DNA of 64,000 nt from Copromyces sp. CBS 386.78. Taxonomy: Eukaryota > Ascomycota > Sordariomycetes > Sordariales > Sordariaceae. How positions within the stretch are numbered: the first letter of the stretch is position 1; each line of letters opens with the position of its first letter. This document shows positions 1 through 11,823 of the stretch, piece after piece. The DNA lies in assembly GCA_030685235.1 (NCBI GenBank), contig MU839094.1, positions 248,001-312,000 on the forward strand. The letters are read 5' to 3'. Under the pieces are notes generated by a model. The model worked only from the letters and a program-made list of their open reading frames with translations, had not been told where the DNA came from and did not search any database. The position numbers and the translations under genes are program-made.

Positions 1-64
1 GTTTTCATCAGTTGGACTCCTTATCATCCATAATGCATCTAACAAATCGACCCCCAAATTCCGA

Positions 65-1755
65 TCAGCGAGCGCCATCTTCTCTTCCTCCTCCTTCTCC
101 TCCATCACCTCTTTCCCGCTGCCGCTGCCGCTCTCGCTCCCGCTCCCGTTGTCTCCTACACTCCAGCCTCAACTCATCCGCCTGAAATTGATAATGAAAT
201 GCAAGGCGTTGCATCGTCTCTAGAGGAGTTTGGCCTGGGCCGACACATGCAAGAATGGAAGAAGAGTCAGCATCAGCGCCAATGGCACCAGCACTGCCAA
301 ACCCTCTATCTCTGGCCCCATCCCTGTCATTGCTATCCCGGCCCCCTTCACGTTCAGGATGCCACAGCGCCCTCCTTGACCTGCTCTTCGTGATTCTCAT
401 GTGTTCGAGCCGCAGTTCATCCGCTTGGTTCTGGTGATATTGCATCAGACAACGCATGATTTCCACTGGGGTGTTGGAAGGTAGTCAAGGATGGAGTTGG
501 GAGTGCCCCCGGAGCCGGGACTACTAGGAGGGGAAGAGCGGTTGCTGGTGATGGGTGTCCTCTCCCTTTCTCTGTCCTGCGGTGCTTGCGCTACTGGTGT
601 TGCTGTTCCGGATTGAGGGCTGAGGGGCGTGTCAATACCTGGTATGATGGATGGAGAGTTCGGTGGGTTGGCGGGAGGACTGGTGTTGGTCGTAGGATTA
701 GTAAAGACAGTAGAACTTTCGTGCCTAGCTTGTGGTTGCTGATTTGGGCCAACCGTGACAGCTTCCGTCACTCTAATATTCTGCTCTCTTTGTGGGGGCT
801 TTTTATTACGCTGTGGCGGCTGTGGCGGCCGTGGTCTTAGTTTTCGTCCGCCCCTCTGGTGTTCCGGCTCCGGCTCTGGGTGATGTTCAAGCCGTACCCC
901 GATCCTTGCTTCAGACAGAAAATCCGACCCTATTTCGGTATCCAATCTAGAAGCATTCTTGTCTGCGTGATGTGAAGGTTTACTGACAGCTTCAGAAACT
1001 GGGGCAGCCAGATCCTTCCCCCTGCCTTTTTCTTCCTTTCTGCTATCTGACGTGTTCGCAACAGCCGGGCTCTCTGCTTGTCTATTTTGTGCGTTTCGTG
1101 AGAAATCATTGGCATTCTCTTTCCCGGTTTTCTGAGTAGAGCAGCGACCCCTCCCGGTGCTGCGGTGCCAGCAGTTGCTACACCTTGGTCCAGAACCGTA
1201 GACGCAAAGCTCGAAAGGCCCTTCGCCAGCTCGGCATTGTGTACAGGGACTTTGGGCTTGTTCGCCCGTAAGCTGAAGATAAGCTGCTCCAAGCTGGTGC
1301 TTTTCCGTAAGATCTATTGTGTCCTTGTTTTTGCGTAAAGCAATCTCGCGTACCGCCTGTATCAATGTCAAGTTACTTAGCCCCGGGTTGCAGCATTGAC
1401 TTCGCTCGTTTTCTTCTTCTCTTACCTTGAGTTCTCTCAGCTCGTCAAGCCTTCGACTACTTGAACCAAGGCTTGCAAAGATATCTTCAAGGTCTTTGCG
1501 TGTGATAATACCTTTTGGTGGCTTCCAGTTCCTTGAAAACTTAGTATTATTACCATTATTATGTTCCGTGGCAGTCTGTAGGGCTTCCTGGAAATTATCT
1601 TGGATATCCATGTTGTCACGCTTCCTTTTAGCGGGCCGGCTGGTTGACACAAATCCAGCGATGTCTTCTGCCAAAACTTCTATGCGCGGGAAAATCGAAC
1701 CATCATCCTGAATAGTACCCTCCGCAAAATTCTCATCGAGTGAAGCCATAGCCAT
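65..1755 (-). CDS. DUF3716-type cysteine-motif protein, copy A (apparent frameshift)
   Basis: Function unknown. The start is most likely the Met at 1755 (or 1749, motif MAMASL). Exon 1 is 1755..1426 and exon 2 runs from 1356 to the stop at 65. The 69-nt intron (1425..1357, GTAAGA donor, ACAG acceptor) happens to be open in frame. The intron position is supported by the neighbour at 2650-3823, which has one at the same place, just before AVRxxxLRK. The centre carries a Cys motif (CTQC, then C, then CSNC) typical of DUF3716, preceded by the shared QLTG. The middle is disordered and rich in P, S and T. Near 484 the frame breaks: one frame stops at 445, while the next frame continues with QYHQNQADELRLE, which aligns with the paralogue's C-terminus. 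One missing base explains this. That C-terminal motif occurs twice (about 457..404 and 217..164), followed by an Arg/Glu-rich tail. The family call is likely; the frameshift may be real or a sequencing error. Confidence 0.6.
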
Positions 1756-2649
1756 ACGCCATTTGTATGGTCTAAAGCTTGTGGAGTGTTGTTGATGGGT
1801 ATGCTTAGTGGCAATATTGCTAAGCTGAGAAAATTTCGAGCTTCTAGAGGATGAGTGCCTCTCACCGGAACTGAAATCTCTCTCACGGCCTAAAAGACTG
1901 CTATAAATAAGGTAAGTAACTTGTTGTTGGTAATAGACGCTCGTGGCAAGACGACGCGTGGTTTTGCCATTTTCTGGTCCGTCCACAGGAGAAGAACGTC
2001 GTAACACACCCTTTAGGTTCTCATTCAAAGGTCATGGAAACGGACAAACAATGTAGATCATGATACGACAAGCCAATCTGTATGAAGAAAGCAGGATTCG
2101 GTAGAATGTGAGCAATGGAATAGACGCGTAGCCCTGCTTCGCAGGATCTAGAATAAACACGACTTGATAGGAAGTGCGTGATGATCTCCACAAAGTGGTT
2201 ACAACACTATCAACATAGCTTAGACGACAAAACAGAGATTTATGCTCCTTGGTTTTTGTGTCGCCATCGCAGCTTACAAAGCGCCCAGCCATTCAATCTT
2301 TTGCCCAGAAAGACGAAGTGGCTTGGAGTACTACCACCTTGTCTATGGGCCTATGGAGCCACAAGCCAGCTTCTGGCTTTCCAGAAACAAGATAGGCTTC
2401 TCATCATTAATGTACCCCCGTTAATGTTGACATGCACTCATACAATAACTCTTTCAAAACGCCTTCCAGATCTCAAAATAGTTGCCTCCATTCAAGAACG
2501 CCATTGGGTATACCTTATTTCCGCGCCCGCTAATGCAAACCAGCTTGTAAAGGAGAAAAAAGAAAAAGCAAATAATCAAAGAAAATGGGAACCCCCTCGA
2601 ACTCCCTAGAGCAAAGAAGACCAAGTGGTGGACCGACGGTTCCGGACAC
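1756..2649. other. spacer between the tandem DUF3716 genes
   Basis: Holds the promoter and 5' leader of copy A and the 3' end of copy B. Open stretches on both strands here have no recognisable domain, splice-supported continuation or paralogue match. I see no gene. Confidence 0.5.
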
Positions 2650-3823
2650 TCACTCATATCTCGCCTGACTGGCGGCCTGGGCTCCCCACTCCCGCTCGCG
2701 CTCCTGCCGCATCTCCTTCTCGAGCCTCTTGGCCTCCATGCGGAGGTCGTCGGCAAGGTCCTGGTGGTACTGAGCGATGGAACGCAACACATCAGGAGAA
2801 ACATTCCTCGGAAGGTACGCAAGCATCGGCTTGCTGGTATCATGATCGAGATTGTTGTTGACGGAGCCTCCGAAGGGCGTCGGACTGGGAGCGTAGTCGT
2901 TGCGTCTCATGGCCGTGGGTGCGGGGCTGCCAGTATAAATGTTGCCTATCATGGCCGCGGAAGCTTGTGGAAGACTATAGGTACCATTCTCGAGCGACTG
3001 TCTCAAGCTAGTTGGATAGTCGTTGCTCCCAAAGTGGTTTTGAGTAGGAGCCGGGGAAGCGTACTTGCTGAAGGCTACACTGTTCAGCCAATGGTCTGAA
3101 GCCGAGCCGAGCGCCGTGCCGGGACCATGAATCGGCGGCTCGCCAACCTGAGTTTGACTCGTGACTATGGGAGGCGTGGGTGCAGGTGTAGGTCCAAGGG
3201 GAGGCTGTAACGGCTGTTGACGATGAGCGGGCAAGGGGATGGGCGACTCGAGACGGGTAGCCGTGTTTGTATCGATCGTCTTCCTCCGCTTCTCGATGGG
3301 TTTCTTGGCGACAGGTGCCGGTAGCTTAGACTCCGGACGCTTTCGATGCTGGCTGAGCGGCATATCGTCACTGTCCTCCATCAAGATCCGATGCGTACAG
3401 CTGCTTCCTTGACGCCTATACAGGCAATTCGCACATGAACCATCGCCGACCTTTGGATGTTGAACACAACTGGTAAACGGCCCTGTACCGTTCTTACAGA
3501 CCTGACAATCCGACGTGGCCCGGTTACCGGTGAGTTGTACGAATACGGCTTCTAGGTTGCTGCGCACAGTCAAGTTTATGTTATTTATCGGTCCATGTTG
3601 CTTGCGGAGATAAACGTTCCTGACAGCCTGAGAAAAGTGTCAGCATTCGGGTATGTACAAGACGTTGAGCTTCGGAGGTTCTGCTTACAGCTTCATCTCG
3701 CAGAATCGTGAGGTTTCTTCCGATATTCTCTTCAAAGCTGGTCAGGGCATCATGAGCTTGCTCTGCTGTGATCTTCCCGTTGCTGACAGGCCTTGGGGGT
3801 TCGATGACAGGAGTAGCTGACAT
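2650..3823 (-). CDS. DUF3716-type cysteine-motif protein, copy B
   Basis: Function unknown. The gene is complement(join(2650..3627, 3689..3823)), 370 residues, starting at MSATPVIEP. The 61-nt intron (GTAAGC donor, TTCTCAG acceptor, phase 0) joins RDEA to AVRNVYLRK. The Cys region reads QLTGNRATSDCQVC, then a Cys, then CANC and a final Cys, which matches DUF3716. A basic KR-rich stretch (about residues 130-150) could be a nuclear signal. A Pro-rich disordered region follows. The C-terminus holds YLPRN, QYHQDLADDLRME and a Glu/Arg-rich helix. The order Cys motif, disordered linker, YHQxxADxLRxE helix is shared with copy A, so the two arose by tandem duplication. A nuclear or nucleic-acid role is only a guess from the basic stretch and Cys pattern. 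Confidence 0.75.
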
Positions 3824-3839
3824 CGTACTATGTATTTCA

Positions 3840-3903
3840 CTGCGAAGGTTAGCGGAGGAAGGCGCTTCGTACACTACTAAGATAGGACGCTAACAACACT
3901 TAC
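3840..3903 (-). other. probable 5' UTR intron of DUF3716 copy B
   Basis: On the minus strand a perfect GTAAGT donor (3903), a CTAAC branch site and a TTCGCAG acceptor (ending 3840) enclose 64 nt just upstream of the start codon at 3823. Splicing would remove an upstream Met-containing frame from the leader. Confidence 0.55.
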
Positions 3904-4958
3904 CGCACGCGGAGATGCTGATCAGGGCTTCAAGGGACGCGACTGGGCGCAATCCGAGGCTATGGTGATAGAGGTACCCTGGAAGCAAAATTTCAACGAA
4001 TCGGACGCAATTGCAAGACTTTGGAGAAAGTGAGCAATCTCAATCGCAGCGATTGAGGAATAGAATGCGCTCAAGAGATTCAACAAGTCGGATTGCTGTT
4101 ATGGCGATTTTGGTGGTGAGGCAAAGATGGGTGCTGAGTAGGGAAGCGGGGCAGTTAGTGGTGGAGGAATTACTTGTAGAACTACCTAGATGCTGGAAGA
4201 TAGTCTTCTATCAGTTGATCAATTTGCCTGTGTAACCTGCGCGTTTGACGCGCTAATGGAAGCTTCGGGCACCTGGTCTTGGCAAGGTCAAACTCTATCC
4301 ATACTTCCATTACAGGAACTCAATGATGAGAGAGACACGGAAGATTTCAACAGAGAGAATGGTCTTCACGTATTGATACAGATACATGGATACATTCCAA
4401 ATCTTGCTCACGATCTCCGTCAGGTTTACTAACCAACGATAACACGCTAGCTGCCCCAGCTGCCAGCTGCATGTTGTGCTCATCTGAACGTATCTGCACC
4501 AGAAGGACGGTACCTGCTTGGAGAGTTCTGTTATTCTGTATGACAAGGGTTACCTAAATTGCTTTGAAGACGAGAATCCTTGTGTATCATCGCTTACACA
4601 ATGTCCAAACGTTATTTCACTCCTATAACCTGAGCCGAGATCATGCAGTTCGTGGCGTATGAAGTGGTCTTGAAAGAAGACATCCTCAACTCGACTGCAC
4701 CAGTCAGCAGAAGTACCGGGTAGGCGGGGTAAATCGGTCGATCTAAACCGAGGTCGGGTCTTGGGGTTGACGAGCTAGACGACGAGCTAGAGCAAGCTAT
4801 GCGACATCCCACTTCTTTTGCCTTTCAACAACATCAATCCGAATCGCAAGGTCGGAACGAAGAAAGGAGCTTTCGAAAAAGCCCTCAATGCTACACATAG
4901 CCTCACTCTGAGCACAAAACAGCTTTCGACCTCCCCAAAACCGCACTGCGCACCCACC
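3904..4958. promoter_or_regulatory. divergent promoter region
   Basis: About 1.05 kb between DUF3716 copy B (leftward) and the membrane protein at 4959 (rightward). It must hold both promoters. I see no convincing coding segment or defined operator. Confidence 0.45.
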
Positions 4959-5805
4959 ATGGCCGCCGGACCAGCAAAGAGAGCCGCCGCTTCGGCCCTC
5001 AACAAAGCTGCAAAAACAGCAAAGGGGAAAGCGACCGTCCCGACGCACTCACCATTGCGACCAGCGCCGACATCGCCAACAGCAGCAGCAACGAAGCCAA
5101 AAGCAGGAACAGGAGTAAAAGCTTCAAGGAGCCCTCTATTACAGGCGTCTCCGCCTCCGTCAGCGGCCACCACGGCATCATCATCACCAACAAGCGAGTT
5201 GACGAAAGGAGGGTCAATAGGAGGAACACCACCACCACCATCATCGGGAGGATCAGGAGGAAGACAAGAAGGGCAGCAAGAAAAGGGAGAAGAACCACCA
5301 CAACAACAACCCCGTCCCCCCTTCCCCAAATGGAAAGCCGCCGTCTGGACATTGGCTTTCACGGCCATAACCGTGACGGGAACTATTTACGGCGCAGGGC
5401 TTAAGACGCAGAAGGAGTGGGAGGAGGTATGTTATCTTCTTTTCTGGTGTCCGCATGGCTATCCCTTCCCTCCATTTCCCCCCTATAAGCCCTTACTCTT
5501 TTCCCCTCCCCTCTACACGCCCACAGAGTCCCATCCGCCGTTTGTTCAAGACCCGCGCAAGCGCGCAAGAACTCAAGAGGCCAACCGTTACTAACCGAAG
5601 AAAACCCCCCAAAAAGGAAAAGCAAAAAGTCCAAGAAGCCACCGCCGAAGATAAAATCGAAATGCTCGTCAACCGCCGCGCCCAGCTGTTCAAAACCAAG
5701 ATCGAGATCGAGCAGAAGCTGGCTGACGTGCGGGAGCGCATGAGGCTGGAGAAGGAGAAGGAGGAGAAAGAGAGGAGTGGGAAGGTGGCGATGCCTAGGA
5801 GGTGA
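4959..5805 (+). CDS. single-pass membrane protein with C-terminal coiled coil
   Basis: Not recognised. The gene is join(4959..5426, 5527..5805), 248 residues. The ATG lies in a strong context (CACCATGG). The 100-nt intron has a GTATGT donor and a CCACAG acceptor, phase 0. Residues 1-60 are rich in Ala, Lys and Arg with almost no acidic residues, as in a mitochondrial presequence. A Pro/Ser/Gly-rich linker follows. One membrane span lies at about 130-150 (WTLAFTAITVTGTIYGAGL), followed by KTQKEWEE. Exon 2 is highly charged (KKEKQK, KIEIEQKLADVRERMRLEKE) and predicts a coiled coil. By architecture it could be an inner-mitochondrial-membrane assembly factor. That is inference from the presequence-like N-terminus only; no family assignment is made. 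Confidence 0.65.
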
Positions 5806-6634
5806 TGACGGATTTTTCCTGGACTAACGACAGAAACGCACATGGTAAACGGGGATCACTAGCCTCATTTTTCGCCTCTTGAGATCCGGTTTCAGGAGGT
5901 GGTTTTACGTCTGCGTGGAAACGGAAAGGGAACGAGGATGACGATATTGAGGGCGTGTTGGAGCGGACGCCACGACCGGCTGGATTTAGAGGGACATGAG
6001 TGAGCCCCTTGAGTTCGCTGCGTGGGCCAGGGAATCTCGGTGGCCTGTCTGATCCATGAACGGGCCAGTCAGTCTCTGGGAAGGAAGGGGACAGGATGAG
6101 CGCAAGAACGTTACCCAGGTGGTGGTGACGCCCGGCTTCTGCTTGGGCGTGAGAAGGCGTCGGTGTCCGCGTCACTAAGAACCACGATTCAAAGCCGGAT
6201 GTTGTGGGGAGTTCAATATCGGTACAACGACAAGGAACAAGATACAGAAGCTCAGCTAGGGGACACAGCACCGATCCGAGCACAATGTCGACAAGGCGAT
6301 TACCAAGAGTCAAAGGGACTACAGGCCCGAATAGAAATGTTTCAATGTCCATGCGGGTCAGGATGATTTTTCGCATCAAACCATGGTTGAAGTCGAACCA
6401 GCTCTCGAATCTGCATGGGGGAACGTTTAAAGCAATGAAGTCAATCTATCACATAATGCATGAGGACAGCAATGCGTATAAACACCGGAAGACCGATATC
6501 TATCATGTTCATGAAGCAATGGCCGTAGCCCATACTACCTAGAAACCATTACTGCCAACTCCGTCTCGCTAGCATAAATCCCAACCCAAAGTTCCCTTGC
6601 GCCAAACAAGCAAAGGCTATGATATGCTCTACCC
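5806..6634. other. convergent 3' spacer
   Basis: Lies between the 3' ends of the membrane protein and Ubp6. Short open frames here have no family resemblance. Presumably it contains the two 3' UTRs. Confidence 0.5.
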
Positions 6635-8359
6635 CTACTGGGTTCCGTCGGCACTGGGAAGGGGAATCGCGCGGTAGAGCAAGACCAGGGCCGAGTGCGA
6701 CTCTCCGCCACCAGCCAGAGCAGTGATCTTTTCCACCTCCACTTCAGAAACCTTGTCATCGTTGAACCACCACCACTTGCCGTCCTCCTCACCGACCTTG
6801 CCTGTGACAGGGTCCTTGATCCCCGTCTTCTTGACGTAGGCCGTGTAATGTCCGCTGTCGGCGCTGGCACCTTGATGGGTGATCACACCGCGAAGCTCAT
6901 ACAAGCCGGACTGGTTGGCACCTTCGTCCTTGAGAAGATCTTGGTTGATCAAGGAGTAGAGCTCCTTCTTGGCAGCGAGCACCTCAGCTTCCTTCTCGGC
7001 CTCAAACTCAGCGTCGGTCTTGAAGGTCTCGTCTGTGGTCATCTCAACGTCACCGCCAGAAGGCTTCTTCTCGTCCTTCTTCTTGTCCATGGATGATGAT
7101 GGTGTGGATTCTTGAGCGTTCTCGCCGTCGATAGGGTTCATCTTTCTGCGCTTGCGTGCCCTTTCAATATCGTGCTCCTCCTTGCGCACCTCGCGGACCT
7201 TGTCCCTGACAGGAATGAGAGCCTTCCTAAGCTCATCCGTGCAGAACTCAACCACATCAAGCTCGAGGGGGAAAGTAACCTTGCGCATAATCTTGGCCTT
7301 CTTCTGAACCTCACGCTTCCAGAAGAAACGCATGAAATGCACGGTCAGATACTTGGGTAGCCGGGAGATCTGGGAACGCTTAGTGTATGTCGCTTCCCTA
7401 TCCAGAACCTCCGACTTCTTCTCGAGCTTCTCCACCAAACCGTTGACAATTCCATCCCTGAGATGATTGGTATGACCGTCGATATGGCAGTTGAGCTTGA
7501 GGAGACGGTCCTTTGTTGTCTTTGGTTCCTCTCCGGCTTCCTTGGCGCCCGGTTCATCGCACTCGAGAACGCTGGTGAGTTCGAGGCCCATGTACTTGTC
7601 GATGAAAGATGCGTCTTTGGCGGCATCCCCCTCAGGGATCTTGAGCTTTTGCTTGAGCTGCGTTAGGATTTGTGACCAAGCTTCTTCCGCATCCTGCTGG
7701 GCAAAACCCTGGCCGTCTCTTTCCCTCTCGGCGAACTGGGGATAAGTAACACGAAGAGCATGCAAAAATCCGAGCGGAGGAATGCCTTCTTGCGTTTTCG
7801 ACATCATGTCGTAGAGATTCCTGAGCTGCGCCGTAGGATCCAGCGTGGACTGTTCGCCCTTGTAGGACTTGAGAGCGTCGTTAAGCTCGGGGATGGAGCG
7901 GAGGACTTGGAGTGTCGAGTTGAGGTAGCAGGTGTTGCCGGAATTCTGGAGACCGGCTGGAGTCGCTCCCGCTTGTTGTGCCGCTTCGGCCTCTGTCATG
8001 TCCTCGATGAACTTGACCTTCTCGGTTGGTCGAGCGATTGCGCCTCCATCCTCACCTGGGGTCCCCATCATCATGATCATCTGGCCGGGCTTCAGGCCCA
8101 CCTTGCTCATATCGGTATCATCTTTGAGTTGACTGCCCTTGAGGAGAACCTTTTGCCGGTCGGGCTCGACGCCAGTCAGGCTGTAGAGCTGGTACTTGAA
8201 GACATCCCCCGTCGCGGAGGTATCGACATCGACGTCGTATTTCTTTCCTTGGTGTTTCACCACCACTAGAAAGAGTTAGTCAATAGCTCAAAGGGAAAGT
8301 CGCGTGTTTGTGCAGTAGACGGCCGAAAGGGCAAGAAACATACCGCTAATTGTCGACAT
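6635..8359 (-). CDS. ubp6: proteasome-associated ubiquitin C-terminal hydrolase Ubp6/USP14
   Basis: Cysteine protease that trims ubiquitin from substrates docked on the 19S proteasome cap. The gene is complement(join(6635..8265, 8344..8359)), 548 residues. The first exon is only 16 nt (MSTIS plus one base), joined by a 78-nt intron (GTATGT donor, TCTAG acceptor) to VVVKHQGKKY. An N-terminal ubiquitin-like domain (about 5-75, ending MMMGTPGED) is followed by the USP domain. The Cys box GLQNSGNTCYLN puts the nucleophile at Cys118. The His box is GASADSGHYTAYV, and a WWWFNDDKVSEV motif near the C-terminus is typical of the fold. An acidic/basic insert (about 370-440: KRRKMNP, DKKKDEKKP) lies within the catalytic domain. 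The gene is divergent from ARPC4. Identification is firm; the microexon start rests on splice consensus and family N-termini. Confidence 0.95.
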
Positions 8360-9156
8360 GATTGTGTTGTTGTCCTGACGATCTTGGATGGAGTGTGATG
8401 CTGGTGGAAGCTGTAGCGCGGAGACTGGAGATGCGGGAAAAAAAAAAAAAAAAAAAGGGAAGACAGAAGAAGGTACGGGCTTCCTCGTCGGCGATTTTGG
8501 GTTTGATGTACTGGAAGGCAAAGCTTGAGGCAACTTCCATGAGCTTGGTGATTTGAAAGTTGTCGAAGGCGAAAGAAGACGGGACAACGCGGGGCTGGCG
8601 CAAGGGGCGAGATTGCGTAGCTGGCCGTGCCTGGACGAGCTTAGTTTATGCATTTAACAGGAAAAGTGCAACAAGCCACCTTAGAGTGCCCCTGGGCAAC
8701 CGTGATGCGGCCCACTCAGATGGTCTGAATCTACCCCACCCTATCCACACTTTCCACCTGGCTGTCTCCACCTACCCACCAAGCCCGTCTCTAGGCTGGG
8801 CTGGAGCTGAGCAATGGCCTGCCCTGGCTGGTTGCCTGCCTGGCAGTGGTGACCGAGTCCGCCCCCAGGGTGAGCCTGGCCTGTTGATGCAGCAGCTAGG
8901 CCCAGTGAAAGCAGCTACGTACAGGTCCAGTACCTCTGCTCTACCGAACGGGAGCACCTCCAGCTCCATCTGGGCGGGCCATGTCAAGCGTCACCTTGCG
9001 GGAACCTCGAGGCCAACCAACGTCGGCGACGACGGCGACGAACTTCACCACCACAACACAACTCCACGACACGGACCACCTGTACAGCACTGCTTTTGCT
9101 GGTCGGAAATCATCCAGCATCGGAGGGGAACCGGTCACGCAGCTAGGAAAAGCACA
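8360..9156. promoter_or_regulatory. Ubp6 / ARPC4 divergent promoter region
   Basis: About 0.8 kb separates the two start codons. It includes a 19-A homopolymer (8438-8456) 80-100 bases upstream of the Ubp6 start and several CCACC-rich stretches. Poly(dA) tracts commonly exclude nucleosomes in fungal promoters. No further gene is seen. Confidence 0.5.
8438..8456 (+). repeat. poly(A) tract, 19 nt
   Basis: Uninterrupted A homopolymer in the Ubp6/ARPC4 intergenic region. It may act as a nucleosome-disfavouring promoter element. Confidence 0.9.
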
Positions 9157-9949
9157 ATGGTGAGCATGTCGCGCCCACGCGCATCGACGCTGACTTGACC
9201 GCTGCCCCGACTATTCCCAGCTTCTTGTGCTCACACTCGCTCAACCCACAGTCGCAATCACTACGTCCCTACCTCCAGGCTGTCCGGAGCAGTCTGACGG
9301 CCGCCCTCTGTCTCTCCAACTTTGCTTCCCAGACCGCCGAACGACACAATGTGCCCGAGGTCGAAGCCCGGACTTCCCCTGAAGTGCTGCTTACACCCCT
9401 GACGATTGCGCGCAACGAGAACGAGCGAGTCCTTATCGAGCCCAGCATCAACAGTATACGCATCAGCATCAAGATCAAGCAGGCCGACGAGATCGAGCAC
9501 ATCCTGGTACATAAATTCACCAGGTTCTTGACACAAAGAGCCGAGTCCTTTTTCATTCTCAGAAGAAAGCCCATCAAGGTGCGCGATGACCAGGATATGC
9601 GAATGGTCCACCACCATGCTCGGGACCATGGGGAACTGACAACTGCGTAGGGATATGATATCTCATTCCTGATTACCAACTTCCATACCGAGGAAATGCT
9701 CAAGCATAAGCTGGTGGACTTCATCATCCAGTTCATGGAGGAGGTTGACAAGGAGATTTCGGAAATGAAGCTTTTCGTATGCCAACCATCTGCGCCAAAA
9801 GTTATGAGCATACAGAACTGACACGTTCTCTAGCTAAATGCGCGGGCGCGTTTCGTTGCCGAGTCTTTCTTGACACCAGTAAGCCCTTTTGCAGCAGCTC
9901 TCACAAAGAGTGGCCGTGCTAACAAGCTTCTTCCTAACAGTTCGACTAA
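9157..9949 (+). CDS. arc19: Arp2/3 complex 20 kDa subunit (ARPC4/Arc19)
   Basis: Core subunit of the Arp2/3 complex, which nucleates branched actin at endocytic patches and the hyphal subapex. The gene is join(9157..9159, 9252..9578, 9651..9776, 9834..9878, 9941..9949), 169 residues, the same length as animal and fungal homologues. Diagnostic segments in order are [101 protein letters not shown] and [12 protein letters not shown]. The introns are 92, 72, 57 and 62 nt. The ATG is directly followed by a GTGAGC donor, so the first coding exon is just the start codon. The last exon is nine bases (Phe-Asp-stop). Identification is firm. The start is inferred from the family N-terminus MSQSLRPYL; an alternative upstream ATG exon cannot be excluded. 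Confidence 0.94.
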
Positions 9950-11823
9950 GCGAGTATTCTGGAGATCATTGGCGTTGCGTTTGCTGTTTCCGGGCCTGTA
10001 TGGAAGGCTGTTCCGGGATTTTCCCAACGTGAAGTCATGTTGGACGCATGTGGATGGCGCTTTTGGGAGGGCAAAGAGAAACACAATGGGTTTACAAGCA
10101 CACCCAGATGCCATGGCACCAAATAATAACCCTCTACCGATACACCTCCGCGGTTGGAGTTGCCAACTTGTGCATAATCTAAACCGTCCACGCGGGCACA
10201 TTTTTCCTAATTCATTCTTACTACCACATATCTCCCGCTATTCCCTCCATGGTCTACACTTTGAAGTGCCGACTCAATTCGGCATTGTGATAATCTCCCC
10301 CAAGCCCATGACACCCAGCTCTTGTATTCCATTTGCTCTTGCCTCTTTTTGCGGTTGGAGACAGTTGTTAGTTGTTCTGTACTGGGAATGCGCAAAAACA
10401 ATCGCATAGCAGACATATATGCGGTTGCAACATCATGACATGCGTCTACACTGACCAAACTCTCGTTATGGCACGCAAAGCAGATGGACAATCAACCAGC
10501 TCAAAGCCGCTACAAGCACAATAGAGTTTACCTTTCCTCACCGGCATCCGAAACCTATGGTACACTGGTATGCCTTGCGTGAGGAGAGCGCAATTCATCC
10601 TTGGGCCTCTGATATGAAGCGGCTATATTGATGGCTGGAGACTGACAAGGGCCCTTCGTTGGAAAAGGAATCCTTAGGAAGGAATAAGATTCGGCTCACC
10701 CGCCTTTCATCTAAAGGGAAACGAGCGGCAGCGCGGTAAGGTATGGGGCCCCTGGACAAACCACAACCGGACAGAAGTAAACTGATGAACCAGATGATAA
10801 TAGGAATCAACCTAGTCCCAGCCTAGTGTCAGCTACCCGCTTCAAACCTCAACGTGACTTGTATCAACAGGCAACACACTAGGCAGACACATGTCACTTC
10901 CCCTTCACTCGACACACCCAATGCTCTCCTTAATCGATCGGTTGAAATGCTTAGGCGACCTCCATGCTAAAGTTTTGTCCCCCTAGGCCTGTGATGTGTT
11001 TTTTTCTAACTTACGTCTTACACCAACAGCAGATCCATCGTCGATGACCTTTGATCTTGCTTGACAACGGGTGTTGCAGACTGTTGGAATTATACCTGCT
11101 GTCACCACCGAGCCTTCTGGGGATCCTGATTCTGTCACTGGAGTTGAAGGTAGGGCTGCTTCATGTCCTGTTATATTCCCAGGTTTCCAGACAAACCTTG
11201 GTACCTATCCTCGACACTCTCACACCCAGGGTCTTCGTCTGAACTCCTGGTGACGGGCGAATTTGTTGCCCAAACTTTCCATCTAGCCCGCGCAGCTGGC
11301 AGGCACTGGTAATTCTGCGCAAGTCCTTCACGCCCAACTTTTCATTGCCCACCTCAACTTTTCCTCTTCTGCCCTTCCCTCCCTCCACCATCCAGAACGA
11401 CCGCGATAAATTTCTCCCAGCAGAGACACTCGACGCAGTACTGGCAACTGTACTTGCCTCACTCTGATCGAATAACTTGCGCTGGATATTGGACCCTACA
11501 AGTTCGTTTGCTTAATCGTCCATAACATTTCGCCAGGTATTGCATCCTCTTGCACACCTTGATCAACTTCGCGCACCGAAACTGGGCGCAATCGAACAGC
11601 CGACTTTCTGCCATCGCCACCACGATCGTCACCTGCGGTAAAAGATATACAGAAGGCTTGCTGTCGAATCGTGCGCACTTAGAGATATTGCCACTGGTAT
11701 GTCAACCGATCATTTCCGCATCAGATTCGCTTCAGATGTTCCTCATGTTCCCTCCTACTTTCCAACCGCTAATAAAATGTCCTTGCATATAGATCTTAGC
11801 AACACGGCCGCGCGAAGTTCACG
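9950..11823. other. long spacer, ARPC4 3' end to RRM-gene promoter
   Basis: About 1.9 kb without a supported gene. The last several hundred bases are pyrimidine-rich and probably the promoter and leader of the RRM gene. Short ATG-started frames around 11550 and 11699 could be upstream ORFs in that leader. Confidence 0.45.

Noticed and set aside
2178..2609. 143-residue plus-strand frame between the DUF3716 genes
   Set aside because: No recognisable domain or splice continuation; composition resembles translated non-coding sequence.
4787..5368. Long minus-strand frame antisense to the membrane protein
   Set aside because: A shadow of the Ala/Pro/Ser-rich plus-strand exon; Val/Gly-rich low complexity with no splice support.
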